A stretch of 64,000 bases of DNA. Origin: Lonicera japonica (lineage: Eukaryota; Streptophyta; Magnoliopsida; Dipsacales; Caprifoliaceae). How positions within the stretch are numbered: position 1 is the stretch's first letter; each line of letters starts with the position of its first letter. The stretch lies in the NCBI GenBank assembly GCA_021464415.1, contig CM038468.1, positions 40,784,969 to 40,848,968 of the forward strand, in the 5' to 3' direction. Position numbers and translations under genes: made by a program. The notes under the pieces were generated by a model. The model was not told the DNA's origin, ran no database searches, and saw only the letters and a list, made by a program, of their open reading frames with translations. Shown piece by piece: positions 35,264-48,604 of this stretch.

Positions 35264-36379
35264 GATAAGGGGAGGAGAGAGAAGTAATTACGAATTGGAT
35301 GAGGTGTGCTGGGAGTGGGACCCACTTGGAGAATCTCTTATTCTTATTAAACGTGTATGGAAGCGTTGACGGTGGGGTTGGGGGGTGGTTATGTTCCTAC
35401 ATGACGGCTAGCTAGGGTGGTCTGTATTCAAAATCCTTGGCTATGTATATATCTCTGTGTGTGTATGTGTGTGAACCATAGTTATCAAATTGGTTTTTTA
35501 ATGCAATTGTAGGGACCACTTCATATAACCATAACACAATTTGTATATATTGTTTTAGGGTAAGAGTTTGATTTTCGCTGAAAGTACTTGTGACCAAGGA
35601 TAATCAATTCTTATGCAAAGACTTATTTCCATTTTTATATGGATATGGATATCGATATATCTCGTAGTAAAAACCAATAAAAGTACTAGATCGATCACTT
35701 GAAAAATATATATACAAAAAAAAATATTATTACATAATTCAATGTGTGATCGATTTTAAACAGGCCTACTACAATAGCTATTTTTTTGATGTTACTAACT
35801 TGTCATAACATGTGCTAGCTATATTATATATCCTTAAGTTTGAAAGTTTCCAAATCAAAAGAGGTTGGACTTCCACCTAGTACAACAACTATTTTTGAAA
35901 ATAAACAAATAAGTTTAGCTAAAATATATGTTCCTTTTACATCTCATATAAATCACACTTTTGCCAATTATCTTCTTATGATCAAAAGTACTTTTTAACT
36001 TTTATGGCATTTTCTATTTGGAGAGTATTTTGCCATCTACTTTAACTTGTGTACATTTCTCGGAGATATAACAACCTTTAGAAAGAAAAAGCAAAAAATC
36101 AAGGATCATATCCAAAAAGTTCAAGAACAGAGACTGGATCTTATTTTTTCTCTAAATTCTAATTGTAATGGACCTATTACAAAGCCAATAGAGATTTTTC
36201 TTATTTTCTATATAAAGGATGATTCCATGCACAATTTTTTTTCACAAACCATGATTCGAAAACCATCACAATAAACAGTGGACATAAAACCACCACAAGA
36301 ATATGTAGATACAACAAATAATTTGATAATTTGTGATGTACATATATATCGGCCCCAAAATTTATTATAAAGATAAAGA

Positions 36380-37565
36380 GAACACCAACAAATTACAAGG
36401 ATATGATATTGGCAAGCCAACAGAAAATTTAAGTTGTGTGATTGTGTCAAAATTTTAATTTATCAACTTTACCCATGTATCTTTTTTGTAAAAGATATAA
36501 TTGCAGCAAGACCCAAATCCTTGTTGCGCTGCAAGTTGATTGTATTCTGTATCAGCGGGCCACTAATCATTTTTTATTTTTTATTTTTTTTTAAATTACT
36601 TATTTATAAGTACACTTTGTAGGCAATATAGACTAGCTATCAATTATATATGGAATGATAATTCTCAACGCGATACTATTCATAGTGTAACAATTAACAT
36701 ACATAACAAGTTATTCTTAATGAGTTAATTTTTAAATTTTTTTTGGAAAAATCAACATAATTATTATGTCGTTGTGATGCTAAATACGTTTAAAAATGAG
36801 ATATGAATTAATTGATTAAAATAAAAATGAGTTTTGTGCACATAAATACTAAATATTTAAGTCATACACACGTAACACATGAGGTGCTAGTAAAGACGGA
36901 AATAAGATTAAATTTATTTTTTTATTATTACAATTCGATTAACAGAAACCACATTTTCCTTCCCTCTCTCTTTTTTGTTGTCAAAATCTAAGTGTTTCGA
37001 TTTACTGAACAATTCTATCAAAAATAAATAAATTATACACACGTGAACACAATTCGAACTTACCCATTTGCCAGTCTGTCTTTATGGCTTAAAGGCCCTA
37101 AAATGTGATGGTTTGATGTATCGTTTCTAAAGCAGTAAAATATTATTAAAATATGGTGAAAAAGTATCCAAAGGAAAGGATTATGTTCTACCTCTTTTGT
37201 TTTACTATAAAGTTTGATTTTTAAAATGTTGCTTTGAAAGAGAGTAAGATCGATCGAAAAATTGTCGAGTCGAGTCGAGTCGAGTCTGGATAGATATAAA
37301 ATTTTTAACAGTTAATGGTTTATACCTTTACAAAAATTTTAATCCGTAAAAAAATTGACCTGAACACCTTGAATATAGAAAATAAAAAAAAGAAGGTAAA
37401 AGTACTTTCATTTGGGTAGCATACTAACCTCATGATCTGGCCGTTGCGTATAATATCATTTGTTCCTTTTTCAAACTTCGTAAAGCTGCCAAATTAATCA
37501 TTTGACGGTTCTTTTCCCCCGTTTCTCCTTATAATATTGCAAGATATTTGTTTCAAACTCAATGA
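36380..37565 (+). repeat. Segmental duplication, copy 1
   Basis: It shares, in order, AACACCAA...GGCAAGCCAA, TTTAAGTT(G/T)TGTGATTGTGTCA, ACACGTGAACACAATTCGAA, GTTTGATTTTTAAAATGTTG and TCATTTGGGTA with copy 2 at 40285..41155. Copy 1 has 156 bp (37245..37400) absent from copy 2. That extra piece contains a (GAGTC)n run. Confidence 0.75.
37264..37286. repeat. (GAGTC)n short pentanucleotide array
   Basis: Four to five GAGTC units lie inside the 156 bp present only in duplication copy 1. Confidence 0.9.
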
Positions 37566-39769
37566 AGGAATCAAAATATTTTTATTTATTAATAGGTGAA
37601 AATTTTAACCAAAAATAATGTATTATATTGTACTATTATTGATCATTATTGGTATAATACAAATCAATAATTGTATATTGGTCGCATATAATATGGTACC
37701 GGTAAAATTTTTTATTATTGGTGATATTTCGTACCATATTAAAATAATTATATATATATATATATTTAATTATTAAAATGCTATTTTATCCGTTATCAAT
37801 GTTTACAAAATTGTACTAAACTAATACCAAATAGCAATCTATGTTAAACTATACTAATTCTATAACTCTATTAAATTGACCCATCGTAGTTGGACTCTTC
37901 TTTTAAGGCCCATAATAGTTCTGAAGCTTTAATTAGTAGTACAATTGAGTCACTCCATAAAATTAACTTGGTTAATAATAGTTGGTCACTAATTATTATT
38001 ATTAGTGAAATTTCTATACGGTACTTGGTAAAGGTGTTTTGGTCCGATAATTAAATGTACGAAAACCACCCCCATATGAAGGCATGAAGGCTTTTAAGTT
38101 TTTAATATTTTTAATTTTTAATTTATCCTAAGCATTTTTTTTCACAAAACAAAATGATTGCAAGAGGATTAGAACCTTGCTACTAGTAATTGAAACTAAA
38201 TGTTACTCTTACTTTATTTCTGTGTAATTTTTTGTATTGTTAAACTGATGTGGCACCGATCGATCAAATGAATTTGTAGAGATGTTAATTTAACCTCTAT
38301 TGTTATTAGCGTGACGATAGGTCGTATAAATTTGTTTACATAAATGAATTATGTTTAATTAGCATCGCTCATAATTTAAACATATACATATAACATCTGA
38401 ATCAATAATCATTTTTATTAAATATTAGTCGCACATGAATTACATGTTCTTGGTAATTTATTAAACATCTTAATATTATATCTTAGCTTAACCAATGGCT
38501 AGATTGTGGTAGAGTACGAGTGTATGTACTGTGAGAATCTGCAAATGCACCCTAGGGTCCCACGCTTTATTTGGGATTCTAAAGCGCTGGTGGGCCCTGC
38601 ATCCCTTCATTTCAGTGAAGTGTATTCATGTGTCGGTATGTCTTTCATATTTCTAGATGTAGAAGGGGCTCGTTTAGAGTTGTTAGTACATTTTACGATA
38701 AAACAGACTAAAGAATTGTGTCAGGAGATCAAAGGCCTACGAATAAGAATCTTCTTGCACGTTACCTATGAAATCATGGTTATGGGGTTTGGAAACTATG
38801 TTACGGATTGAGAAGGTGATACGCACTCATTCCGCTATTTTGGTCTCTAGTGGTCTCGTGTATTAATTATATTTAGACAATTTGCAAGCCGTTATTAATG
38901 TTTTATTACTTTTTTGAGAATTTTTGTTAAAGACTTGATTATTTAGGGAAATTTGGGGCATGTATTCCCTAATGTGACCCGATGTTTGGTTTTTATCAAA
39001 GTCTAATACTTTTGACAAAGTGCTTGTAATTTTGAAAGTTGGAGTTAACTTAGTATTGTTTCCTTGAATAATGATACCAAATATCTCGTTTTCGTTGTTT
39101 GTTTGAATCTTCAAAAAAAATGAGTTTTTCAGGATTTTTTTTATGTGGAATTGTACTATTGGGGGAGTGTGTCTAATATAAGATAGTCTATATAAAAGAT
39201 AAAGTATAACCGAATTGAATTCTTGTGTAAAGCCGATGTACTCCCTTGCATTTGCATAATTTCGTTTATCCACACAATTCTTCGATTTTATTCCTTCTAG
39301 TTTTGAAAACGATTATGTTAACATTTTAAATAGACGGTTCTTAAAGCAACTGAATAGTGATAATATACTTGCAAGTTGTCCAACTAGAGGTGGACGAAAC
39401 AAATATTCAATTTAACACATTACGAGTATTAAAACACATAAGCAGATATCATATGTAAAACAAAAAAGTAGTTTAGATGATTACCTTCCTGAAGACAAAA
39501 TAAAAATAATAAGATAAATATAGTGTAACAAATAAACCTCCGGTGTATACTGCCTATTTCCCTTTGAGATAGTTCAGTTGGTTGGTGACTAGATAATGAT
39601 AACACTCAAGGTGTATAAAATTCTACGGGGATTATTTCCCAAGAATTCGGGACGAACTATTGCTAGAAATGCTAAACAAATTGTAATAAGAATAAAGGCT
39701 TTTTTGTATATATTTTCGATCCATTTTTTCTCTCTTAAACCAATATAAATAGGCTATTATGTATAGTGC

Positions 39770-39905
39770 TAGACCGAGTGTCATGCGACAAGGTTGCTCT
39801 TATACAACAAGATGGGATAGGGCATCGTGCGATAATGCACCGCAGCAGCGTGCAATGCTGGAGTGCGATATCATGCGATGCTGAGGTGCGGTGCCGTGCC
39901 GTGTG
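39770..39905. repeat. Irregular GTGCGAT/ATGCGAT repeat patch
   Basis: Motifs such as CATGCGA, GTGCGATAATGCACCGC, GTGCGATATCATGCGATG and GTGCGGTGCCGTGCCGTG recur over 130 bp. The patch is much richer in GC than its surroundings. Similar irregular GCACCGCA runs occur in some plant LTR retrotransposons; no element boundaries seen. Confidence 0.5.
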
Positions 39906-40284
39906 AAAGAGGTAGGTTCTGCCCAAAGCTTCCCCTATTGGTTGTTATATGCATTGATAGGCTTTTAGGTTTTCCAGTTCTCTAGCAAGTTTTGGAGTAA
40001 ATACTTACGATGTTTTGAAAGTTAGAGATATGTGAATGTAGCAAAACGGGTGTTTATACACCCTCTCGACCCAAGCTCCTTACTTGCACGGATCTGGGTC
40101 AACTCAAAAAAAACTCCAATTCGCGATTATGGCATGAACTTTAAGAGATGCATAATACATGTACAGATGTTCTAAAAACAAGAGAATGCAAAAATATATT
40201 TAAAAAAGTTCTAGGCTTTTCAGAAAGGATTCGATAATTAACTATGTACATGTGTATCGAACCTGGGGCCTCCTTATTCTAAGA

Positions 40285-41155
40285 ACATGGAAAACACCAA
40301 TGGACTACAACGACAATGGCAAGCCAATAGAAATTTTAAGTTTTGTGATTGTGTCACATTTTTTAAGAATAAGGGATTACTCCGCCCATAGCCAATTGGT
40401 TTTGGGGTGAATACTCCAAATTCTAATATGGTATCAGATGGAAAGCTATTCACCTGTTAAAGCCTAACAACCACATGAACTCCACGTCACCCAATATAAA
40501 CAGTACACGTGTTATGCTCAAAATTTTGCCATATGTGAAGGGATATATTGAGATTATAAATCTCAAATCGGGAAAATAATCATTCCAAAAGCAATATATA
40601 AGAATAAGAGGCTGCATCAACCCATTACCAATTAGTTTTTAAATTGGATGCTCTGAACTCTAATACTCTGCTACAGTTCAAGCGAGAGGAGCCGCATTTT
40701 CCTACCTCCTCTCCTTTTTATGGTCGAACTTTAAGTGTATCAACTACCGCATAATTATATATATATATATATAAAGGAAAAAATTATATACACGTGAACA
40801 CAATTCGAACTTGCCCACTTGCCAGTCTTTCTTCATGGCCTAAAAATCTGATGATTTAATGTATCCCGTCTAAATCAGTAAAATATAATTAAAATATGGT
40901 GAAAAGTATTCAAGGATTATATTCTACCTCTTTTATTTGACTATAACGTTTGATTTTTAAAATGTTGCTTTGAAAGAGAGAAGTACCTTTCATTTGGGTA
41001 ACAAACTAACCACTTGATCTGGCTGTTGTATATATTATCATTTGCCCTTTTTTCATACAACCTAAAGTTGCCAAATTCATATTTTTACAATTGTTTTCCC
41101 TTTTTTTCTCCTTATAATATTGAAAGATATTTTTTCAAACTCAATGACAAGAATC
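40285..41155 (+). repeat. Segmental duplication, copy 2 (interrupted by a TRIM)
   Basis: It matches copy 1 in the same orientation. The TRIM at 40365..40665 lies inside it and is absent at the matching point of copy 1, so the TRIM came after the duplication or only one copy took it. The first matching block is about 65 bp, the second about 400 bp. Confidence 0.75.
40365..40665 (+). mobile_element. TRIM-type miniature LTR retrotransposon, 5' truncated
   Basis: The 5' LTR part ends CCAAATTCTAATA and is followed at once by TGGTATCAGA (40429-40438), the primer-binding site for initiator methionine tRNA. A 105 bp internal part follows, then a purine run GTGAAGGGA, then a 3' LTR (40546..40665) starting TATTGAGATT and ending GAACTCTAATA. 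Shared LTR parts include AAGAATAAG and CCAATT(G/A)GTTTT. No coding sequence, as expected for a TRIM. Confidence 0.8.
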
Positions 41156-41975
41156 GAAATATCTATATGATGAGGAAAGATTTTTTTTGACCATAGTATA
41201 ATTTAATAAATCAATTTAATTAAAGGCCTAGATAAAATTTCACAAAGTTATTTTATTCATACCAATAGATTCATTTAGTTTTACGCAATTTCCGCCTTTC
41301 AATTTCCACCTTTTAATTGTGTTTAGTTCTCTTATTTTAAAATTTTATTCAAGTAATAAGAATATTTTATTTTTATTTTTCATTTGTATTTTAGAAAAAA
41401 ACTTTAAGAAATGAATAAAACAAAGATTGTATTTAAAAAAAAATATCGTACCATGCACAAATCAAATTGAAAAACAGTTTTAAAAAACTTTACTTAAAAG
41501 TAAATTTTAAATTCAAAATTCAAAAACTCCAACCAAACAGAACCATAACTTTTAATCTAAATTTTAAATTTTAATAACTATTATATAATGATACACATCT
41601 TCTCAGTATTTTTTACACAATCTTTGGATGGAGATTCACATAATATCCAAAGATTCACATAATATGATACACATCATCTCACACAATCAAACATACCCAA
41701 CCATATCAACTTTTTGTCGCTTTAAATTGTTTATAAAAATTTAAAATATAATAATTTTTAATTCAGATATCAAATATTAATAAAATTTATACATTTGAAA
41801 CTTACTCATTGAGATATATAAAATAAGGTCCATTATGATCCATTATAAAACTTACATATATGTTCAAATAATTTATTATACACCTTATCATTACGTACTA
41901 AATTACCCTACAGCTAGATATATCTTTGTGACAACATATTAATGTACATATATAGCTCACCTTATTCTAAGGTAA

Positions 41976-42049
<74 letters not shown>
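41976..42049. repeat. (ATT)n microsatellite, about 24 units
   Basis: A nearly perfect 74 bp run. The motif TTCTAAGGTAAA occurs on both sides (41965 and 42061), so the run sits between short direct repeats. Confidence 0.95.
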
Positions 42050-42051
<2 letters not shown>

Positions 42052-42077
42052 TTTTGGCAATTCTAAGGTAAAATTTA

Positions 42078-42722
42078 GACCATCTCCAGTGTAGCACCAT
42101 CCCACCAAATTTGGTGTAATTTCTACACTAAATTGCTCCAAGGAAGCACCAAAAGTCACACCAAATTTGATGCAATGAATAGTGTAGCGCCATATTTGAT
42201 GCAACACTATTCACCCCACGGCATCCCACCATTTTTTTTTTGTTTTTTTTTTCAATTTTTATCTTTATTGTTATTTACTTATAAATATCAATTAGGTCAT
42301 TTTTATACTTCTAATTTAACTTTTTTAGTTTATTTTTTTAATTAGAAATATTAATAATTTGTTTTATTAAAAAAATTAATTTATTCTAATTAAATTTATG
42401 TATATTTTATTGCATTGTTTATTTCCATAATAAATATGTTATGTAAATTTAGTGATTTTTAGTTTTATAAATTATAATTATTTAAATTATTATAAGTTAA
42501 TTAATAATAATATCTATAATAAAATAATTAGTAAAATATAATAATTTATATGATGATATAAAATAATAGAATAATAAAGAGAATATTCTATTTTTGGAGA
42601 GAATATACTTTTTGGTGTTAAATTTGGTGTTATGGTTGGAGTTGAAAAAAAATATGGTATAAAAATGACACTATTTTAATGCTAAATCAACACTAAAATA
42701 ATGTTTTGGGTTGGAGATGCCC
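42078..42722. mobile_element. PIF/Harbinger-like MITE, 645 bp
   Basis: The left end is GACCATCTCCAGTG. The right end, reverse complemented, is GGGCATCTCCAACC. Target duplication TTA is at 42075-42077 and 42723-42725. Inner parts have repeated CACCAAATTTG-TGCAA motifs at the left and mirrored AAATTTGGTG at the right. Part of the right end (CTAAATCAACACTAAAAT) is repeated at 42777..42795. Confidence 0.75.
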
Positions 42723-43795
42723 TTAGGACACTCTAAAAATTATTTTTCATCACCAACACTAAAATTATTTTAATGCTAAATCAACACTAAAATTATTTTT
42801 CATCAATGCAATATATATATATATATATATTATATAGTTACAAGCTGACACGACAACCAATAGGAATCTGGAAATGGATTGTGGGGATCATATATATTTT
42901 ATCAAAATAAACAAATATATATTATATATAGGATTTAATTTTTTATTTTTTAAAAAAAAAAGAGAAAAAGAGAAAAAAATATATGTAGAAGCTACTTTAC
43001 AACAATAACAAAGAATCTGGCCACCACTAACCCCATGTAAAACTCAAATTTAGGATCACCACAAACCCCATTCTCTCAATACATAGAGGTTTGTTACAAT
43101 AATCTTTTTGGTCTAAATGTTGGAAAATAAAGATGAAATGTATTTTAAATTCAATGCCAAATGTTCTTTGAGAAAAATCTCAAATTAACATGAGTAATGT
43201 GTGTCAAATGTTCAATAATAAATGATTTTTTACTAACTACCGGTTGATTAACTCGAATTTCATATTCTTTTAAAAGGTGAAAATTCAATTCGTTAACTCT
43301 ATCTTAAAATTCCTTTCAATAAACACAATGGTTTTCCCAAAGTGCAAACTAGTTGTTTAATAAATACATAGCATTGTGCAATATTAATATTCAGAATTGG
43401 CTCAATGACTTGTTCACTAGTGGTTTTTGTGAGGGAGCCGGGGACGTAATAAAAAATTAATTTTGAGGAGGGTTAATTTTTTTTTCAAACTATGTAAAAC
43501 AAACTAATAAATTTGAAAGTCAATTGTTTGAAGAAGGTATATAAAAGTACACGTACAAAAATGTGAGAAGGTATATAAAGGTACACCAAAGTCGGCCATG
43601 ATCATACATAAATAAAAATACACTAAATTTGAGGGGGTAATATGAAAGTACACCAAAGTGCTTTTTTTTTTCTTTCTTTTTTGGGGGGTGGGGTGTATCC
43701 CCCCAAGCTATAAGTTATTTCGCCTCTTGAGAATCGATCTATTTAGCATGATATCTAGTGTTTGAATTTCACGAGCGGGAATTAGCCTGTAGCTA

Positions 43796-44853
43796 GGGGC
43801 GTTGCTACATTGTGACGAGGGGATGCGCGTGCACCCCCGAAGAATTTAGGCAAAAAAAAATTTTTTTTTTTAAAAAAAGATAGGAACTTGTATGCATAAA
43901 TTTATAGTTTAGGGTATGTAATTATAAGAAATACAAGTTGATTGACTTTTAAGAATTAAAATACCCTTAAAAGGAGGAGAGAGATCCTGAGACCAACTAT
44001 CCCCTTTTATATTGCCGTGCAATCTTTTCCCTGTTTGACTGTTTCTCTAATTTTTTGGATGCTGATCTCATATTTTTTTTCCACTCTGCACGTTTCCAAC
44101 ACCGACTGGTTGGCGACCACCCAGCGAGGCACAAACCAAGCCTCGCATCTTTATTGAGGTTAGATTTTTGTGTTAAGGAATTCCTTGTTAAATTCTCAGA
44201 TCTATAATATATTCCCTTTATTTGATTTGATCATTGATGTTGTTCCGTGCTTGTTAAGATAAGAACGTCAAATGATTTTGGAGTGATTTATGGTGTTTTT
44301 TGTGGCCCTAACTTGATTTTAGTATATTATTAAACCAATTTTATATTAGTTTAATGAAGTAATGAATAATTTTTTATTTCTTTAGTTGATTGTGAATAAT
44401 GTGAGTGATACAAACACAGTTAATTGTGTATTTCTTTAATAATTGAATATTTTTATATTATTAGACTATTTAGTTAATTTATATTAATTGTTTAATTGAT
44501 GTTAGGTTTAATTATTTATTATTAATTTAATAAATGTTGAATTTATAGGGTCGAGTTTAGAATAAAGAAGTATTATAGCAAAATAAGAACAAGTTTTTCC
44601 TACAGTCCTCAAAATGTAGGCGCTAGTTCTACCATTCCAAGCATTAATTCCGCTACTCGAGTCCATCGATAACAAAATTGTCATTTAACGTTTTTAAAAT
44701 ATGAAATCTCGGAGAGGTTGTTATAGGTAATTTCTTTATTTTAATACTTTTGTTAATGTAAGAATTATATATTTATATTATTATTATTTTGACTTTTGAG
44801 TTTATTCAAATTGCGCACTCCCGGCTGAAAATTCCTGGCTACGCCACTACCTA
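43796..44853. mobile_element. Possible DNA element, about 1.06 kb, with degraded TIRs
   Basis: The left end is TGTAGCTAGGGGCGTTGCTAC. The right end, reverse complemented, is TGTAGGTAGTGGCGTAGCCAGG. Next to the ends are CGCGTGCACCCCCG and TGCGCACTCCCGG. The ends resemble those at 48821..49268. Class and target duplication are not settled. Confidence 0.4.
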
Positions 44854-47800
44854 CAGCAAGCTCACTTCTCTGCAAATTAACAGAAAATTTCGTGTTTGAA
44901 TTTGTTGTTATCTTTTATTTTCTATGCACTTTAAGTTTCTTGTCCTTTAAATTTCTTGTCAATCTATTTTTTCAATATATGTCGGCTTCCAAAGAAGTTG
45001 ATTCTAACTTCTCTCGTGTTTCCGCGAAGTTTGTGCATCATAAATTTGTAAATTTGGCAATTTTGGACCAAAAAATCCTTCTAATTCAGGTATTAAATAA
45101 AACATAGTTGCTTGACAAAATTGGAGTCTAATTAAAAATCGATCTTTGTCAAAACTCTAAATTAAACTAAACTTGCTTGACCGGTATTTTAACACGACTG
45201 AATTAATTTGCACGATGACATATATTATTGACAAGGATATATTATCCCTTACATTTTTAAAAAGACACGTGGGCCTTGTGGTCGATTGAATTCAATAATA
45301 AAATACAATTATTTATTTTTTTGAGATAAGAATAAAATACAATTATGTGTATGAGATATTTTCAGTTTTTAATTCTTGTTTTAATTTTCGAGAACATTAA
45401 AATAAAATAATGACGATACGTGTTATAAATTGTAAGAGTGATTCTATATTTATTGTTAAAAAACAAACAAGTGATGCCAAAGCAATGTAGTTCGTTCTTT
45501 TAAAATATAACGTACAATTATTTGAAATATATGAAAATCACTTAATAACAAATTTTAGTACAAGCCAAAAGTATTTGTAACTTATTTTTTAGTACATACG
45601 GTCACAAATAGATATGGAGTTTGATCTTAAACAAAGGCAGACTTGGGAATTTTTGGAGAAACGTAGACTAATGCTAATATTTGATTAAGTTAGAATTAAT
45701 TGAACTGGACTAGGGGTATTTTAGGTCTCGATTGAAATAAATATTAGGAAACCCAAACTAAAGTTAAAAGTTCGATTTGGTTCAGTTTCAGTTTCTAACT
45801 TTTCCAAATTCATAGCTGAACTAAACTTGCGGTTTGATTTTCATATATTTTGTTTTAAAAAAAATATCGTAAGGCAACACTTATTTTAGCCAAAAAAATA
45901 ATAACTATATAATTGCTCCTACTTATTTTGGATAGAAAAAAATATTAACTCTTATATTTATAATATAACTCCAATATTCATGAAAGTTAAAAGAGAGATC
46001 TTCACTATAGTTTGTAAATTTTAGGAATATAAAATTTTAAATAGTAAAGTAATTTTATTTTTGAATCATATATCTATTCATTCATTTTGATTCGGTTTGG
46101 TTTGGTTTGGTTCAGTATTGCATTGTCACATTCCAAATTCGAACTAAACATATTCAATTTAGTTTTCGAAGTCATCACAAAACTCATAAATTGAACTAGA
46201 ATTGAAAATATAGTATATTAAAGCATTAATAAAAACAAATTGAATTGCTCTAGAATTCTGGTTGACCTGGAGCTATATCTGCCCATGTCTAACAAAAGAG
46301 GAGAAATATATTTTAAAAATATTATCTTAATTCCCAACCAAAATACTTGCATCGTAGTTCACATTACCAGCCGGGTTAAATGATTTCAAATTTGATAACT
46401 AGAAATAGATTAATTGAAAAACTTGCAGTCAATTCAAATATTTTTCAGCGCTGTTATTTTAGTCTTATCTGTTAAAGAACCAACTTTTTACAACATTGCA
46501 CGTTACTTCATAGACTAGTTTCCACAAAGCCAACTTAACAAAATAGTTAAATACATTAAATCCCTTATCATTTGTCGGATTAACGAATTACTCTCTTAAA
46601 TTATTTTATTTAACACTAAACCTCATTGTACTATTGCCACCTTTCACTTTATTTCAACCTGTTTGAAAATTGTCAAATTTTCAAAAAGTTATATATTTAT
46701 TTTCATCTTCACCGATTAATTTTTTTTTACTTGTTTTAAAATTTGTCCTTTTATTTTTTATTAAATAAAATGAGTTTAGAACATAAGATATATTACCATT
46801 GGGTTATTCAATATCTTTTTGTTAATTAATTTTTTTTGTTAAAGATTGAATAGTAATCAAAGTTATGGCAAGGTGTAAGTATCATTGCATATTTATATGG
46901 AGTATTAGAAAAGAGTCATTTAGTCATACTCTAAATTAAAGTTTTAGTTCATCCATCTCAAATAAATTTTTACAATTATATTTCGGCATATCTCATTCAA
47001 TGGCGTCATTTAAATTTTTTGAACATAGTCAAAGACCATTGAAAATAAAAACAGTTTATTACTTTATTCTCTCCCAATAAATACTATTAAAATAATTTTT
47101 TTGCGCTTTCAATATGTTACATTGTGTTATGAGGTACTTGATATAGTTTTACTCATTATAATATTGTGATTTTATTTTAATAATATTGAGTTATTGTTTT
47201 AAAATAAATATCTTAATCCATTGCAAGTTGGCTCTTATTTTATCCTAAACAATTGTATTATTGTGATTTTATTATTAGTAATGTCACAAGAATCCATCTG
47301 TTTGAAAATCTTGATAGTTCCTAACTTGGTCGACGTAAAGTGAAAGACAACAATAATACAAAGAGGTGTAGAGTCAAGTAAAATAATTTAAGGTGGAGTG
47401 TCATTTGATCTCTAAAAAAAAATGCGTAGTTGTTATTACATTTTTCAACCCAGTCGTCATGAGTTCTAAATAAGTCTATGTCCATATATAGGTTGCATTT
47501 AAATTAATTAGTTTTTCTTATGAAAAATAAAATAAGTAATCACATACATAGAGTAAATTAATACTAATACGAACTTTATATTATATTTACGTCCCATTCT
47601 CAATTAAAAGTCGTAGCATTTTTTTAAAAAAATATTAAGAGTGCATTCCCATGTCGTAAATAAATATTATATTTGACCCTTGATTATGTTAAAATCAATA
47701 TTCGTTTAAAACGTGAATTAAAAAGACACTTCTTTTTAGACAAAAGAAGTAAATACATAACCGCTATGTTAAATCGTTATGTATGTTTCTTTTTTTGTCA

Positions 47801-48081
47801 CAATAATTCTATGTACACAAATCTTAACTCCAAATTTCATGCGTGTGTATTGAATATATATGTAGCAATACCACACAAATATCACGAATAATAATGCAAA
47901 CCACCAAATTAATGTTATGACTTATTGGTTAAGGGACGTTGTCAACGAAAAAACCCCAAAGAGATTACTCCCACAATCATGAGATTGGCTATTTCCTGTT
48001 AGGCTGTAAACCACTTAGTCCCTAGCGGATTTTCATCTACTTATGTGCCAAAAATATCACGCAAACTCTTTGAAGACAATT

Positions 48082-48525
48082 GGGTCCCGTTTGGTTGTCC
48101 TTCAAATTGCGAATTAGATAATTTACAATTAAGTAATTTATAAAATTTTCATTTATTAGTGTTTAGCTGTGTAAATTGAACAATTGTAAATATGATAATT
48201 CAAGTTGATTCACAAAAACTCAAATTAAGTCATTTCAAGTAAAACTTGAAATTGCCTAATTCTAGAATTAAATAATTCATTCTAACTCTATTTTTTGAAA
48301 AAATTTAATTTCTACCCGTGATGTTGATGCATCTAAACAAAATTTCAAATAACATAGAACAATAGAGAACATGTTTTTATTCTAACAATCGGAATTTCCC
48401 ATTTAAGTTTTTCAAACACTACTTGAATTAGAATTGAATCATTCATAAATGAGCAAATTCATAATTCTTCAATCGAAAATTAACTAATTCTAAAATTAGG
48501 TAATTTACGCAACCAAACGGGCCCT
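48082..48525. mobile_element. Unclassified MITE, 444 bp, GGGCCCGTTTGGTTG ends
   Basis: The left end is GGGTCCCGTTTGGTTG. The right end, reverse complemented, is AGGGCCCGTTTGGTTG, 14 of 16 matching. Inner AATTAGATAATTTAC and TAATTTTAGAATTAG stretches also pair. Flanks are ACAATTG and AAAATTG, which may be a decayed duplication. Confidence 0.7.
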
Positions 48526-48604
48526 AAAAAATTGGTTATTTTTTGTTGGGTCCAAGGTAATTTACTGTATCAAGTAATAGTATAATGTTCTCTGGCGAAT
48601 TTGT

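Noticed and set aside
38506..38811. 101-residue open frame in a GC-richer patch
   Set aside because: No motif recognised and no neighbouring exons or splice sites that extend it. Kept only as a remark in the region entry.
36380..41155. The duplicated blocks as LTRs of a single retrotransposon
   Set aside because: No primer-binding site next to copy 1, no reverse transcriptase or other pol motif in the 2.7 kb between, and no TG...CA ends. A plain segmental duplication is simpler.
45680..46300. Third hAT-like element with GGTTTGGTTTGG motifs
   Set aside because: The GGTTT-repeat interior is suggestive, but the candidate ends (TAGGGGTATT and TAGACATGGG) do not match each other and no target duplication was found.
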